From Micromussa lordhowensis (taxonomy: Eukaryota > Cnidaria > Anthozoa > Scleractinia > Lobophylliidae): DNA of 64,000 bases. Positions 11,588 to 23,329 of the stretch are shown here, one piece after another. The notes under the pieces were generated by a model. It did not search any database, was not told the DNA's origin, and worked only from the letters and a program-made list of their open reading frames with translations. How positions within the stretch are numbered: the first letter of the stretch is position 1; every line of letters begins with the position of its first letter. The stretch is from positions 30,566,274 to 30,630,273 of the forward strand of contig OZ026599.1 of NCBI GenBank assembly GCA_964020085.1, read 5' to 3'. The translations under genes were made by a program, and so were the position numbers.

Positions 11588-11794
11588 TTGCTGCAAACCG
11601 CGCCTCTTAAAGTGCCCGTGAAGCCGAGCTATGTCAAATTTGCCAAGGGGACCCCCAGCGCGCGTTTTCTGAAATTCTGCAAAGTTGGGACCAGGGGAAA
11701 CTACTGCAAAAAGAAGGCCAGAAAAAACACCCTGGCGCCAATGCCATCATGTCCTAACTAGGATTTCCTTGAAGTGCCAACCTAGCAGAACATT
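11588..11794 (+). repeat. Representative type B monomer
   Basis: This copy equals the type B consensus: 61 A, 42 T, 48 G and 56 C, or 50.2% GC, with eight CpGs (observed/expected about 0.62). Short perfect dyads recur along it: TTTGCTGCAAA (11587-11597), CAAATTTG (11635-11642), GGGGACCCC (11647-11655), GCGCGC (11658-11663) and TGGCGCCA (11733-11740). Two A-tracts lie about 15 bases apart (near 11708 and 11723). No CENP-B box (TTCGNNNNANNCGGG) is present on either strand. The variable segment corresponds to 11753-11789. Confidence 0.92.
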
Positions 11795-14700
11795 TTGCTG
11801 CAAACCGCGCCTCTTAAAGTGCCCGTGAAGCCGAGCTATGTCAAATTTGCCAAGGGGACCCCCAGCGCGCGTTTTCTGAAATTCTGCAAAGTTGGGACCA
11901 GGGGAAACTACTGCAAAAAGAAGGCCAGAAAAAACACCCTGGCGCCAATGCCATCATGTCCTAACTAGAATTTCCTTCAAGTGCCAACCTAGCAGAACAT
12001 TTTGCTGCAAACCGCGCCTCTTAAAGTGCCCGTGAAGCCGAGCTATGTCAAATTTGCCAAGGGGACCCCCAGCGCGCGTTTTCTGAAATTCTGCAAAGTT
12101 GGGACCAGGGGAAACTACTGCAAAAAGAAGGCTAGAAAAAACACCCTGGCGCCAATGCCATCATGTCCTAACTAGGATTTCCTTGAAGTGCCAACCTAGC
12201 AGAACATTTTGCTGCAAACCGCGCCTCTTAAAGTGCCCGTGAAGCCGAGCTATGTCAAATTTGCCAAGGGGACCCCCAGCGCGCGTTTTCTGAAATTCTG
12301 CAAAGTTGGGACCAGGGGAAACTACTGCAAAAAGAAGGCCAGAAAAAACACCCTGGCGCCAATGCCATCATGTCCTAACTAGGATTTCCTTGAAGTGCCA
12401 ATCTAGCAGAACATTTTGCTGCAAACCGCGCCTCTTAAAGTGCCCGTGAAGCCGAGCTATGTCAAATTTGCCAAGGGGACCCCCAGCGCGCGTTTTCTGA
12501 AATTCTGCAAAGTTGGGACCAGGGGAAACTACTGCAAAAAGAAGGCCAGAAAAAACACCCTGGCGCCAATGCCATCATGTCCTAACTAGGATTTCCTTGA
12601 AGTGCCAACCTAGCAGAACATTTTGCTGCAAACCGCGCCTCTTAAAGTGCCCGTGAAGCCGAGCTATGTCAAATTTGCCAAGGGGACCCCCAGCGCGCGT
12701 TTTCTGAAATTCTGCAAAGTTGGGACCAGGGGAAACTACTGCAAAAAGAAGGCCAGAAAAAACACCCTGGCGCCAATGCCATCATGTCCTAACTAGGATT
12801 TCCTTGAAGTGCCAACCTAGCAGAACATTTTGCTGCAAACCGCGCCTCTTAAAGTGCCCGTGAAGCCGAGCTATGTCAAATTTGCCAAGGGGACCCCCAG
12901 CGCGCGTTTTCTGAAATTCTGCAAAGTTGGGACCAGGGGAAACTACTGCAAAAAGAAGGCCAGAAAAAACACCCTGGCGCCAATGCCATCATGTCCTAAC
13001 TAAGATTTCCTTAAAGTGCCAACCTAGCAGAACATTTTGCTGCAAACCGCGCCTCTTAAAGTGCCCGTGAAGCCGAGCTATGTCAAATTTGCCAAGGGGA
13101 CCCCCAGCGCGCGTTTTCTGAAATTCTGCAAAGTTGGGACCAGGGGAAACTACTGCAAAAAGAAGGCCAGAAAAAACACCCTGGCGCCAATGCCATCATG
13201 TCCTAACTAGGATTTCCTTGAAGTGCCAACCTAGCAGAACATTTTGCTGCAAACCGCGCCTCTTAAAGTGCCCGTGAAGCCGAGCTATGTCAAATTTGCC
13301 AAGGGGACCCCCAGCGCGCGTTTTCTGAAATTCTGCAAAGTTGGGACCAGGGGAAACTACTGCAAAAAGAAGGCCAGAAAAAACACCCTGGCGCCAATGC
13401 CATCATGTCCTAACTAGGATTTCCTTGAAGTGCCAATCTAGCAGAACATTTTGCTGCAAACCGCGCCTCTTAAAGTGCCCGTGAAGCCGAGCTATGTCAA
13501 ATTTGCCAAGGGGACCCCCAGCGCGCGTTTTCTGAAATTCTGCAAAGTTGGGACCAGGGGAAACTACTGCAAAAAGAAGGCCAGAAAAAACACCCTGGCG
13601 CCAATGCCATCATGTCCTAACTAAGATTTCCTTAAAGTGCCAACCTAGCAAAACATTTTGCTGCAAACCGCGCCTCTTAAAGTGCCCGTGAAGCCGAGCT
13701 ATGTCAAATTTGCCAAGGGGACCCCCAGCGCGCGTTTTCTGAAATTCTGCAAAGTTGGGACCAGGGGAAACTACTGCAAAAAGAAGGCCAGAAAAAACAC
13801 CCTGGCGCCAATGCCATCATGTCCTAACTAGAATTTCCTTCAAGTGCCAACCTAGCAGAACATTTTGCTGCAAACCGCGCCTCTTAAAGTGCCCGTGAAG
13901 CCGAGCTATGTCAAATTTGCCAAGGGGACCCCCAGCGCGCGTTTTCTGAAATTCTGCAAAGTTGGGACCAGGGGAAACTACTGCAAAAAGAAGGCTAGAA
14001 AAAACACCCTGGCGCCAATGCCATCATGTCCTAACTAGGATTTCCTTGAAGTGCCAACCTAGCAGAACATTTTGCTGCAAACCGCGCCTCTTAAAGTGCC
14101 CGTGAAGCCGAGCTATGTCAAATTTGCCAAGGGGACCCCCAGCGCGCGTTTTCTGAAATTCTGCAAAGTTGGGACCAGGGGAAACTACTGCAAAAAGAAG
14201 GCCAGAAAAAACACCCTGGCGCCAATGCCATCATGTCCTAACTAGGATTTCCTTAAAGTGCCAATCTAGCAGAACATTTTGCTGCAAACCGCGCCTCTTA
14301 AAGTGCCCGTGAAGCCGAGCTATGTCAAATTTGCCAAGGGGACCCCCAGCGCGCGTTTTCTGAAATTCTGCAAAGTTGGGACCAGGGGAAACTACTGCAA
14401 AAAGAAGGCCAGAAAAAACACCCTGGCGCCAATGCCATCATGTCCTAACTAGGATTTCCTTGAAGTGCCAACCTAGCAGAACATTTTGCTGCAAACCGCG
14501 CCTCTTAAAGTGCCCGTGAAGCCGAGCTATGTCAAATTTGCCAAGGGGACCCCCAGCGCGCGTTTTCTGAAATTCTGCAAAGTTGGGACCAGGGGAAACT
14601 ACTGCAAAAAGAAGGCCAGAAAAAACACCCTGGCGCCAATGCCATCATGTCCTAACTAGGATTTCCTTGAAGTGCCAACCTAGCAGAACATTTTGCTGCA

Positions 14701-17550
14701 AACCGCGCCTCTTAAAGTGCCCGTGAAGCCGAGCTATGTCAAATTTGCCAAGGGGACCCCCAGCGCGCGTTTTCTGAAATTCTGCAAAGTTGGGACCAGG
14801 GGAAACTACTGCAAAAAGAAGGCCAGAAAAAACACCCTGGCGCCAATGCCATCATGTCCTAACTAAGATTTCCTTAAAGTGCCAACCTAGCAGAACATTT
14901 TGCTGCAAACCGCGCCTCTTAAAGTGCCCGTGAAGCCGAGCTATGTCAAATTTGCCAAGGGGACCCCCAGCGCGCGTTTTCTGAAATTCTGCAAAGTTGG
15001 GACCAGGGGAAACTACTGCAAAAAGAAGGCCAGAAAAAACACCCTGGCGCCAATGCCATCATGTCCTAACTAGGATTTCCTTGAAGTGCCAACCTAGCAG
15101 AACATTTTGCTGCAAACCGCGCCTCTTAAAGTGCCCGTGAAGCCGAGCTATGTCAAATTTGCCAAGGGGACCCCCAGCGCGCGTTTTCTGAAATTCTGCA
15201 AAGTTGGGACCAGGGGAAACTACTGCAAAAAGAAGGCCAGAAAAAACACCCTGGCGCCAATGCCATCATGTCCTAACTAGGATTTCCTTGAAGTGCCAAT
15301 CTAGCAGAACATTTTGCTGCAAACCGCGCCTCTTAAAGTGCCCGTGAAGCCGAGCTATGTCAAATTTGCCAAGGGGACCCCCAGCGCGCGTTTTCTGAAA
15401 TTCTGCAAAGTTGGGACCAGGGGAAACTACTGCAAAAAGAAGGCCAGAAAAAACACCCTGGCGCCAATGCCATCATGTCCTAACTAAGATTTCCTTAAAG
15501 TGCCAACCTAGCAAAACATTTTGCTGCAAACCGCGCCTCTAAAAGTGCCCGTGAAGCCGAGCTATGTCAAATTTGCCAAGGGGACCCCCAGCGCGCGTTT
15601 TCTGAAATTCTGCAAAGTTGGGACCAGGGGAAACTACTGCAAAAAGAAGGCCAGAAAAAACACCCTGGCGCCAATGCCATCATGTCCTAACTAGAATTTC
15701 CTTCAAGTGCCAACCTAGCAGAACATTTTGCTGCAAACCGCGCCTCTTAAAGTGCCCGTGAAGCCGAGCTATGTCAAATTTGCCAAGGGGACCCCCAGCG
15801 CGCGTTTTCTGAAATTCTGCAAAGTTGGGACCAGGGGAAACTACTGCAAAAAGAAGGCTAGAAAAAACACCCTGGCGCCAATGCCATCATGTCCTAACTA
15901 GGATTTCCTTGAAGTGCCAACCTAGCAGAACATTTTGCTGCAAACCGCGCCTCTTAAAGTGCCCGTGAAGCCGAGCTATGTCAAATTTGCCAAGGGGACC
16001 CCCAGCGCGCGTTTTCTGAAATTCTGCAAAGTTGGGACCAGGGGAAACTACTGCAAAAAGAAGGCCAGAAAAAACACCCTGGCGCCAATGCCATCATGTC
16101 CTAACTAGGATTTCCTTAAAGTGCCAATCTAGCAGAACATTTTGCTGCAAACCGCGCCTCTTAAAGTGCCCGTGAAGCCGAGCTATGTCAAATTTGCCAA
16201 GGGGACCCCCAGCGCGCGTTTTCTGAAATTCTGCAAAGTTGGGACCAGGGGAAACTACTGCAAAAAGAAGGCCAGAAAAAACACCCTGGCGCCAATGCCA
16301 TCATGTCCTAACTAGGATTTCCTTGAAGTGCCAACCTAGCAGAACATTTTGCTGCAAACCGCGCCTCTTAAAGTGCCCGTGAAGCCGAGCTATGTCAAAT
16401 TTGCCAAGGGGACCCCCAGCGCGCGTTTTCTGAAATTCTGCAAAGTTGGGACCAGGGGAAACTACTGCAAAAAGAAGGCCAGAAAAAACACCCTGGCGCC
16501 AATGCCATCATGTCCTAACTAGGATTTCCTTGAAGTGCCAACCTAGCAGAACATTTTGCTGCAAACCGCGCCTCTTAAAGTGCCCGTGAAGCCGAGCTAT
16601 GTCAAATTTGCCAAGGGGACCCCCAGCGCGCGTTTTCTGAAATTCTGCAAAGTTGGGACCAGGGGAAACTACTGCAAAAAGAAGGCCAGAAAAAACACCC
16701 TGGCGCCAATGCCATCATGTCCTAACTAAGATTTCCTTAAAGTGCCAACCTAGCAGAACATTTTGCTGCAAACCGCGCCTCTTAAAGTGCCCGTGAAGCC
16801 GAGCTATGTCAAATTTGCCAAGGGGACCCCCAGCGCGCGTTTTCTGAAATTCTGCAAAGTTGGGACCAGGGGAAACTACTGCAAAAAGAAGGCCAGAAAA
16901 AACACCCTGGCGCCAATGCCATCATGTCCTAACTAGGATTTCCTTGAAGTGCCAACCTAGCAGAACATTTTGCTGCAAACCGCGCCTCTTAAAGTGCCCG
17001 TGAAGCCGAGCTATGTCAAATTTGCCAAGGGGACCCCCAGCGCGCGTTTTCTGAAATTCTGCAAAGTTGGGACCAGGGGAAACTACTGCAAAAAGAAGGC
17101 CAGAAAAAACACCCTGGCGCCAATGCCATCATGTCCTAACTAGGATTTCCTTGAAGTGCCAATCTAGCAGAACATTTTGCTGCAAACCGCGCCTCTTAAA
17201 GTGCCCGTGAAGCCGAGCTATGTCAAATTTGCCAAGGGGACCCCCAGCGCGCGTTTTCTGAAATTCTGCAAAGTTGGGACCAGGGGAAACTACTGCAAAA
17301 AGAAGGCCAGAAAAAACACCCTGGCGCCAATGCCATCATGTCCTAACTAAGATTTCCTTAAAGTGCCAACCTAGCAAAACATTTTGCTGCAAACCGCGCC
17401 TCTTAAAGTGCCCGTGAAGCCGAGCTATGTCAAATTTGCCAAGGGGACCCCCAGCGCGCGTTTTCTGAAATTCTGCAAAGTTGGGACCAGGGGAAACTAC
17501 TGCAAAAAGAAGGCCAGAAAAAACACCCTGGCGCCAATGCCATCATGTCC
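11795..17550 (+). repeat. 9-monomer HOR (1863 bp), three copies
   Basis: Rare variants recur exactly every 1863 bp (9 x 207). GGCTAGAA is at 12131, 13994 and 15857. The CTAGAATTTCCTTCAAG variant is at 11965, 13828 and 15691. GCAAAACATT is at 13648, 15511 and 17374. Two CCAATCTAGC markers per unit occur at 12398/14261/16124 and at 13433/15296/17159 (the latter starts in copy 1 of the series). The period fails at 11758 on the left and at 17554 on the right. Copies differ by only a few bases, for example A21 near 15541 and TTGAAG versus TTAAAG near 12391. Confidence 0.88.
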
Positions 17551-20300
17551 TAACTAGGATTTCCTTGAAGTGCCAACCTAGCAGAACATTTTGCTGCAAA
17601 CCGCGCCTCTTAAAGTGCCCGTGAAGCCGAGCTATGTCAAATTTGCCAAGGGGACCCCCAGCGCGCGTTTTCTGAAATTCTGCAAAGTTGGGACCAGGGG
17701 AAACTACTGCAAAAAGAAGGCCAAAAAAAACACCCTGGCGCCAATGCCATCATGTCCTAACTAGAATTTCCTTAAAGTGCCAACCTAGCAGAACATTTTG
17801 CTGCAAACCGCGCCTCTTAAAGTGCCCGTGAAGCCGAGCTATGTCAAATTTGCCAAGGGGACCCCCAGCGCGCGTTTTCTGAAATTCTGCAAAGTTGGGA
17901 CCAGGGGAAACTACTGCAAAAAGAAGGCCAGAAAAAACACCCTGGCGCCAATGCCATCATGTCCTAACTAGGATTTCCTTAAAGTGCCAACCTAGCAGAA
18001 CATTTTGCTGCAAACCGCGCCTCTTAAAGTGCCCGTGAAGCCGAGCTATGTCAAATTTGCCAAGGGGACCCCCAGCGCGCGTTTTCTGAAATTCTGCAAA
18101 GTTGGGACCAGGGGAAACTACTGCAAAAAGAAGGCCAGAAAAAACACCCTGGCGCCAATGCCATCATGTCCTAACTAAAATTTCCTTAAAGTGCCAACCT
18201 AGCAGAACATTTTGCTGCAAACCGCGCCTCTTAAAGTGCCCGTGAAGCCGAGCTATGTCAAATTTGCCAAGGGGACCCCCAGCGCGCGTTTTCTGAAATT
18301 CTGCAAAGTTGGGACCAGGGGAAACTACTGCAAAAAGAAGGCCAGAAAAAACACCCTGGCGCCAATGCCATCATGTCCTAACTAGGATTTCCTTGAAGTG
18401 CCAACCTAGCAGAACATTTTGCTGCAAACCGCGCCTCTTAAAGTGCCCGTGAAGCCGAGCTATGTCAAATTTGCCAAGGGGACCCCCAGCGCGCGTTTTC
18501 TGAAATTCTGCAAAGTTGGGACCAGGGGAAACTACTGCAAAAAGAAGGCCAGAAAAAACACCCTGGCGCCAATGCCATCATGTCCTAACTAGGATTTCCT
18601 TGAAGTGCCAACCTAGCAGAACATTTTGCTGCAAACCGCGCCTCTTAAAGTGCCCGTGAAGCCGAGCTATGTCAAATTTGCCAAGGGGACCCCCAGCGCG
18701 CGTTTTCTGAAATTCTGCAAAGTTGGGACCAGGGGAAACTACTGCAAAAAGAAGGCCAGAAAAAACACCCTGGCGCCAATGCCATCATGTCCTAACTAGG
18801 ATTTCCTTGAAGTGCCAACCTAGCAGAACATTTTGCTGCAAACCGCGCCTCTTAAAGTGCCCGTGAAGCCGAGCTATGTCAAATTTGCCAAGGGGACCCC
18901 CAGCGCGCGTTTTCTGAAATTCTGCAAAGTTGGGACCAGGGGAAACTACTGCAAAAAGAAGGCCAGAAAAAACACCCTGGCGCCAATGCCATCATGTCCT
19001 AACTAGAATTTCCTTAAAGTGCCAACCTAGCAGAACATTTTGCTGCAAACCGCGCCTCTTAAAGTGCCCGTGAAGCCGAGCTATGTCAAATTTGCCAAGG
19101 GGACCCCCAGCGCGCGTTTTCTGAAATTCTGCAAAGTTGGGACCAGGGGAAACTGCTGCAAAAAGAAGGCCAGAAAAAACACCCTGGCGCCAATGCCATC
19201 ATGTCCTAACTAGGATTTCCTTGAAGTGCCAACCTAGCAGAACATTTTGCTGCAAACCGCGCCTCTTAAAGTGCCCGTGAAGCCGAGCTATGTCAAATTT
19301 GCCAAGGGGACCCCCAGCGCGCGTTTTCTGAAATTCTGCAAAGTTGGGACCAGGGGAAACTACTGCAAAAAGAAGGCCAGAAAAAACACCCTGGCGCCAA
19401 TGCCATCATGTCCTAACTAGGATTTCCTTGAAGTGCCAACCTAGCAGAACATTTTGCTGCAAACCGCGCCTCTTAAAGTGCCCGTGAAGCCGAGCTATGT
19501 CAAATTTGCCAAGGGGACCCCCAGCGCGCGTTTTCTGAAATTCTGCAAAGTTGGGACCAGGGGAAACTACTGCAAAAAGAAGGCCAGAAAAAACACCCTG
19601 GCGCCAATGCCATCATGTCCTAACTAGGATTTCCTTGAAGTGCCAACCTAGCAGAACATTTTGCTGCAAACCGCGCCTCTTAAAGTGCCCGTGAAGCCGA
19701 GCTATGTCAAATTTGCCAAGGGGACCCCCAGCGCGCGTTTTCTGAAATTCTGCAAAGTTGGGACCAGGGGAAACTACTGCAAAAAGAAGGCCAGAAAAAA
19801 CACCCTGGCGCCAATGCCATCATGTCTTAACTAGGATTTCCTTGAAGTGCCAACCTAGCAGAACATTTTGCTGCAAATCGCGCCTCTTAAAGTGCCCGTG
19901 AAGCCGAGCTATGTCAAATTTGCCAAGGGGACCCCCAGCGCGCGTTTTCTGAAATTCTGCAAAGTTGGGACCAGGGGAAACTACTGCAAAAAGAAGGCCA
20001 GAAAAAACACCCTGGCGCCAATGCCATCATGTCCTAACTAGGATTTCCTTAAAGTGCCAACCTAGCAGAACATTTTGCTGCAAACCGCGCCTCTTAAAGT
20101 GCCCGTGAATCCGAGCTATGTCAAATTTGCCAAGGGGACCCCCAGCGCGCGTTTTCTGAAATTCTGCAAAGTTGGGACCAGGGGAAACTACTGCAAAAAG
20201 AAGGCCAGAAAAAACACCCTGGCGCCAATGCCATCATGTCCTAACTAGGATTTCCTTGAAGTGCCAACCTAGCAGAACATTTTGCTGCAAACCGCGCCTC
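16500..20300 (+). repeat. Segmental duplication, source copy (offset 33 monomers)
   Basis: Variants here recur 6831 bp (33 x 207) downstream: CTAAGATTT at 16726/23557, CCAATCTAGC at 17159/23990, GCAAAACATT at 17374/24205, the AACTGCTGC variant at 19155/25986, CTAGAATTTCCTTAAAG at about 19003/25834 and GTGAATCCGAG near 20107/26938. Between these shared markers the two copies also have private differences, for example GGCGCGAATG near 24780 only downstream, so this duplication looks older than the 25-monomer one. The outer limits are approximate because consensus monomers carry no phase information. Confidence 0.7.
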
Positions 20301-21869
20301 TTAAAGTGCCCGTGAAGCCGAGCTATGTCAAATTTGCCAAGGGGACCCCCAGCGCGCGTTTTCTGAAATTCTGCAAAGTTGGGACCAGGGGAAACTACTG
20401 CAAAAAGAAGGCCAGAAAAAACACCCTGGCGCCAATGCCATCATGTCCTAACTAGGATTTCCTTGAAGTGCCCACCTAGCAGAACATTTTGCTGCAAACC
20501 GCGCCTCTTAAAGTGCCCGTGAAGCCGAGCTATGTCAAATTTGCCAAGGGGACCCCCAGCGCGCGTTTTCTGAAATTCTGCAAAGTTGGGACCAGGGGAA
20601 ACTACTGCAAAAAGAAGGCCCGAAAAAACACCCTGGCGCCAATGCCATCATGTCGTAACTAGGATTTCCTTGAAGTGCCAACCTAGCAGAACATTTTGCT
20701 GCAAACCGCGCCTCTTAAAGTGCCCGTGAAGCCGAGCTATGTCAAATTTGCCAAGGGGACCCCCAGCGCGCGTTTTCCGAAATTCTGCAAAGTTGGGACC
20801 AGGGGAAACTACTGCAAAAAGAAGGCCAGAAAAAACACCCTGGCGCCAATGCCATCATGTCCTAACTAGGATTTCCTTGAAGTGCCAACCTAGCAGAACA
20901 GTTTGCTGCAAACCGCGCCTCTTAAAGTGCCCGTGAAGCCGAGCTATGTCAAATTTGCCAAGGGGACCCCCAGCGCGCGTTTTCTGAAATTCTGCAAAGT
21001 TGGGACCAGGGGAAACTACTGCAAAAAGAAGGCCAGAAAAAACACCCTGGCGCCAATGCCATCATGTCCTAACTAGGATTTCCTTGAAGTGCCAACCTAG
21101 CAGAACATTTTGCTGCAAACCGCGCCTCTTAAAGTGCCCGTGAAGCCGAGCTATGTCAAATTTGCCAAGGGGACCCCCAGCGCGCGTTTTCTGAAATTCT
21201 GCAAAGTTGGGACCAGGGGAAACTACTGCAAAAAGAAGGCCAAAAAAAACACCCTGGCGCCAATGCCATCATGTCCTAACTAGGATTTCCTTAAAGTGCC
21301 AACCTAGCAGAACATTTTGCTGCAAACCGCGCCTCTTAAAGTGCCCGTGAAGCCAAACTATGTCAAATTTGCCAAGGGGACCCCCAGCGCGCGTTTTCTG
21401 AAATTCTGCAAAGTTGGGACCAGGGGAAACTACTGCAAAAAGAAGGCCAGAAAAAACACCCTGGCGCCAATGCCATCATGTCCTAACTAGGATTTCCTTG
21501 AAGTGCCAACATAGCAGAACATTTTGCTGCAAACCGCGCCTCTTAAAGTGCCCGTGAAGCCGAGCTATGTCAAATTTGCCAAGGGGACCCCCAGCGCGCG
21601 TTTTCTGAAATTCTGCAAAGTTGGGACCAGGGGAAACTACTGCAAAAAGAAGGCCAGAAAAAACACCCTGGCGCCAATGCCATCATGTCCTAACTAGGAT
21701 TTCCTTGAAGTGCCAACCTAGCAGAACATTTTGCTGCAAACCGCGCCTCTTAAAGTGCCCGTGAAGCCGAGCTATGTCAAATTTGCCAAGGGGACCCCCA
21801 GCGCGCGTTTTCTGAAATTCTGCAAAGTTGGGACCAGGGGAAACTACTGCAAAAAGAAGGCCAGAAAAA

Positions 21870-23000
21870 ACACCCTGGCGTCAATGCCATCATGTCCTAA
21901 CTAAAATTTCCTTGAAGTGCCAACCTAGCAGAACATTTTGCTGCAAACCGCGCCTCTTAAAGTGCCCGTGAAGCCGAGCTATGTCAAATTTGCCAAGGGG
22001 ACCCCCAGCGCGCGTTTTCTGAAATTCTGCAAAGTTGGGACCAGGGGAAACTACTGCAAAAAGAAGGCCAGAAAAAACACCCTGGCGCCAATGCCATCAT
22101 GTCCTAACTAGGATTTCCTTGAAGTGCCAACCTAGCAGAACATTTTGCTGCAAACCGCGCCTCTTAAAGTGCCCGTGAAGCCGAGCTATGTCAAATTTGC
22201 CAAGGGGACCCCCAGCGCGCGTTTTCTGAAATTCTGCAAAGTTGGGACCAGGGGAAACTACTGCAAAAAGAAGGCCAGAAAAAACACCCTGGCGCCAATG
22301 CCATCATGTCCTAACTAGGATTTCCTTGAAGTGCCAACCTAGCAGAACATTTTGCTGCAAACCGCGCCTCTTAAAGTGCCCGTGAAGCCGAGCTATGTCA
22401 AATTTGCCAAGGGGACCCCCAGCGCGCGTTTTCTGAAATTCTGCAAAGTTGGGACCAGGGGAAACTACTGCAAAAAGAAGGCCAGAAAAAAAACCCTGGC
22501 GCCAATGCCATCATGTCTTAACTAGGATTTCCTTGAAGTGCCAACCTAGCAGAACATTTTGCTGCAAATCGCGCCTCTTAAAGTGCCCGTGAAGCCGAGC
22601 TATGTCAAATTTGCCAAGGGGACCCCCAGCGCGCGTTTTCTGAAATTCTGCAAAGTTGGGACCAGGGGAAACTACTGCAAAAAGAAGGCCAGAAAAAAAA
22701 CCCTGCCACCAATGCCATCATGTCCTAACTAAAATTTCCTTAAAGTGCCAACCTAGCAGAACATTTTGCTGCAAACCGCGTTTCTTAAAGTGCCCGTGAA
22801 GCCGAGCTATGTCAAATTTGCCAAGGGGACCCCCAGCGCGCGTTTTCTGAAATTCTGCAAAGTTTGGACCAGGGGAAACTACTGCAAAAATAAGGCCAGA
22901 AAAAACACCCTGGCGCCAATGCCATCATGTCCTAACTATAATTTCCTTGAAGTGCCAACCTAGCAGAACATTTTGCTGCAAACCGCGCCTCTTAAAGTGC
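21870..23000 (+). repeat. Segmental duplication, source copy (offset 26 monomers)
   Basis: A run of unusual monomers is shared with 27.25-28.39 kb at an offset of 5382 bp (26 x 207). GGCGTCAATG lies at 21877/27259, TCTTAAC at 22516/27898, AAATCGCGCC at about 22565/27947, CCCTGCCACCAATG at about 22702/28084, and a monomer with GCGTTTCTTAAAG, AAGTTTGGACC and AAATAAGG starts at 22766/28148. CTATAATTTCC follows at about 22937/28319. The match ends near 23016, where only this copy has GAGCTATCTC. Confidence 0.8.
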
Positions 23001-23329
23001 CCGTGAAGCCGAGCTATCTCAAATTTGCCAAGGGGACCCCCAGCGCGCGTTTTCTGAAATTCTGCAAAGTTGGGACCAGGGGAAACTACTGCAAAAAGAA
23101 GGCCAGAAAAAACACCCTGGCGCCAATGCCATCATGTCCTAACTAGGCTTTCCTTGAAGTGCCAACCTAGCAGAACATTTTGCTGCAAACCGCGCCTCTT
23201 AAAGTGCCCGTGAAGCCGAGCTATGTCAAATTTGCCAAGGGGACCCCCAGCGCGCGTTTTCTGAAATTCTGCAAAGTTGGGACCAGGGGAAACTACTGCA
23301 AAAAGAAGGCCAGAAAAAACACCCTGGCG

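Noticed and set aside
11647..11697. G-quadruplex (GGGG, GGG and GGGG runs)
   Set aside because: Only three G-runs per monomer strand, widely spaced, so a canonical intramolecular quadruplex is unlikely.
11588..11794. CENP-B box
   Set aside because: No match to TTCGNNNNANNCGGG or its complement. CCCGTGAAGCCGAGC looks superficially similar but fails at the required T and CGAA positions.
11588..11794. Origin of the monomer from shorter sub-repeats of about 41 bp
   Set aside because: CTGCAAA occurs three times and AAGTGCC twice per unit, but spacings (86, 27 and 94; 162 and 45) are irregular and flanks do not align.
20739..20936. ORF beginning at an ATG in the second frame
   Set aside because: That frame normally stops after about 13 codons. 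Here a single TCTG to TCCG change near 20777 removes the TGA. It is a one-off variant.
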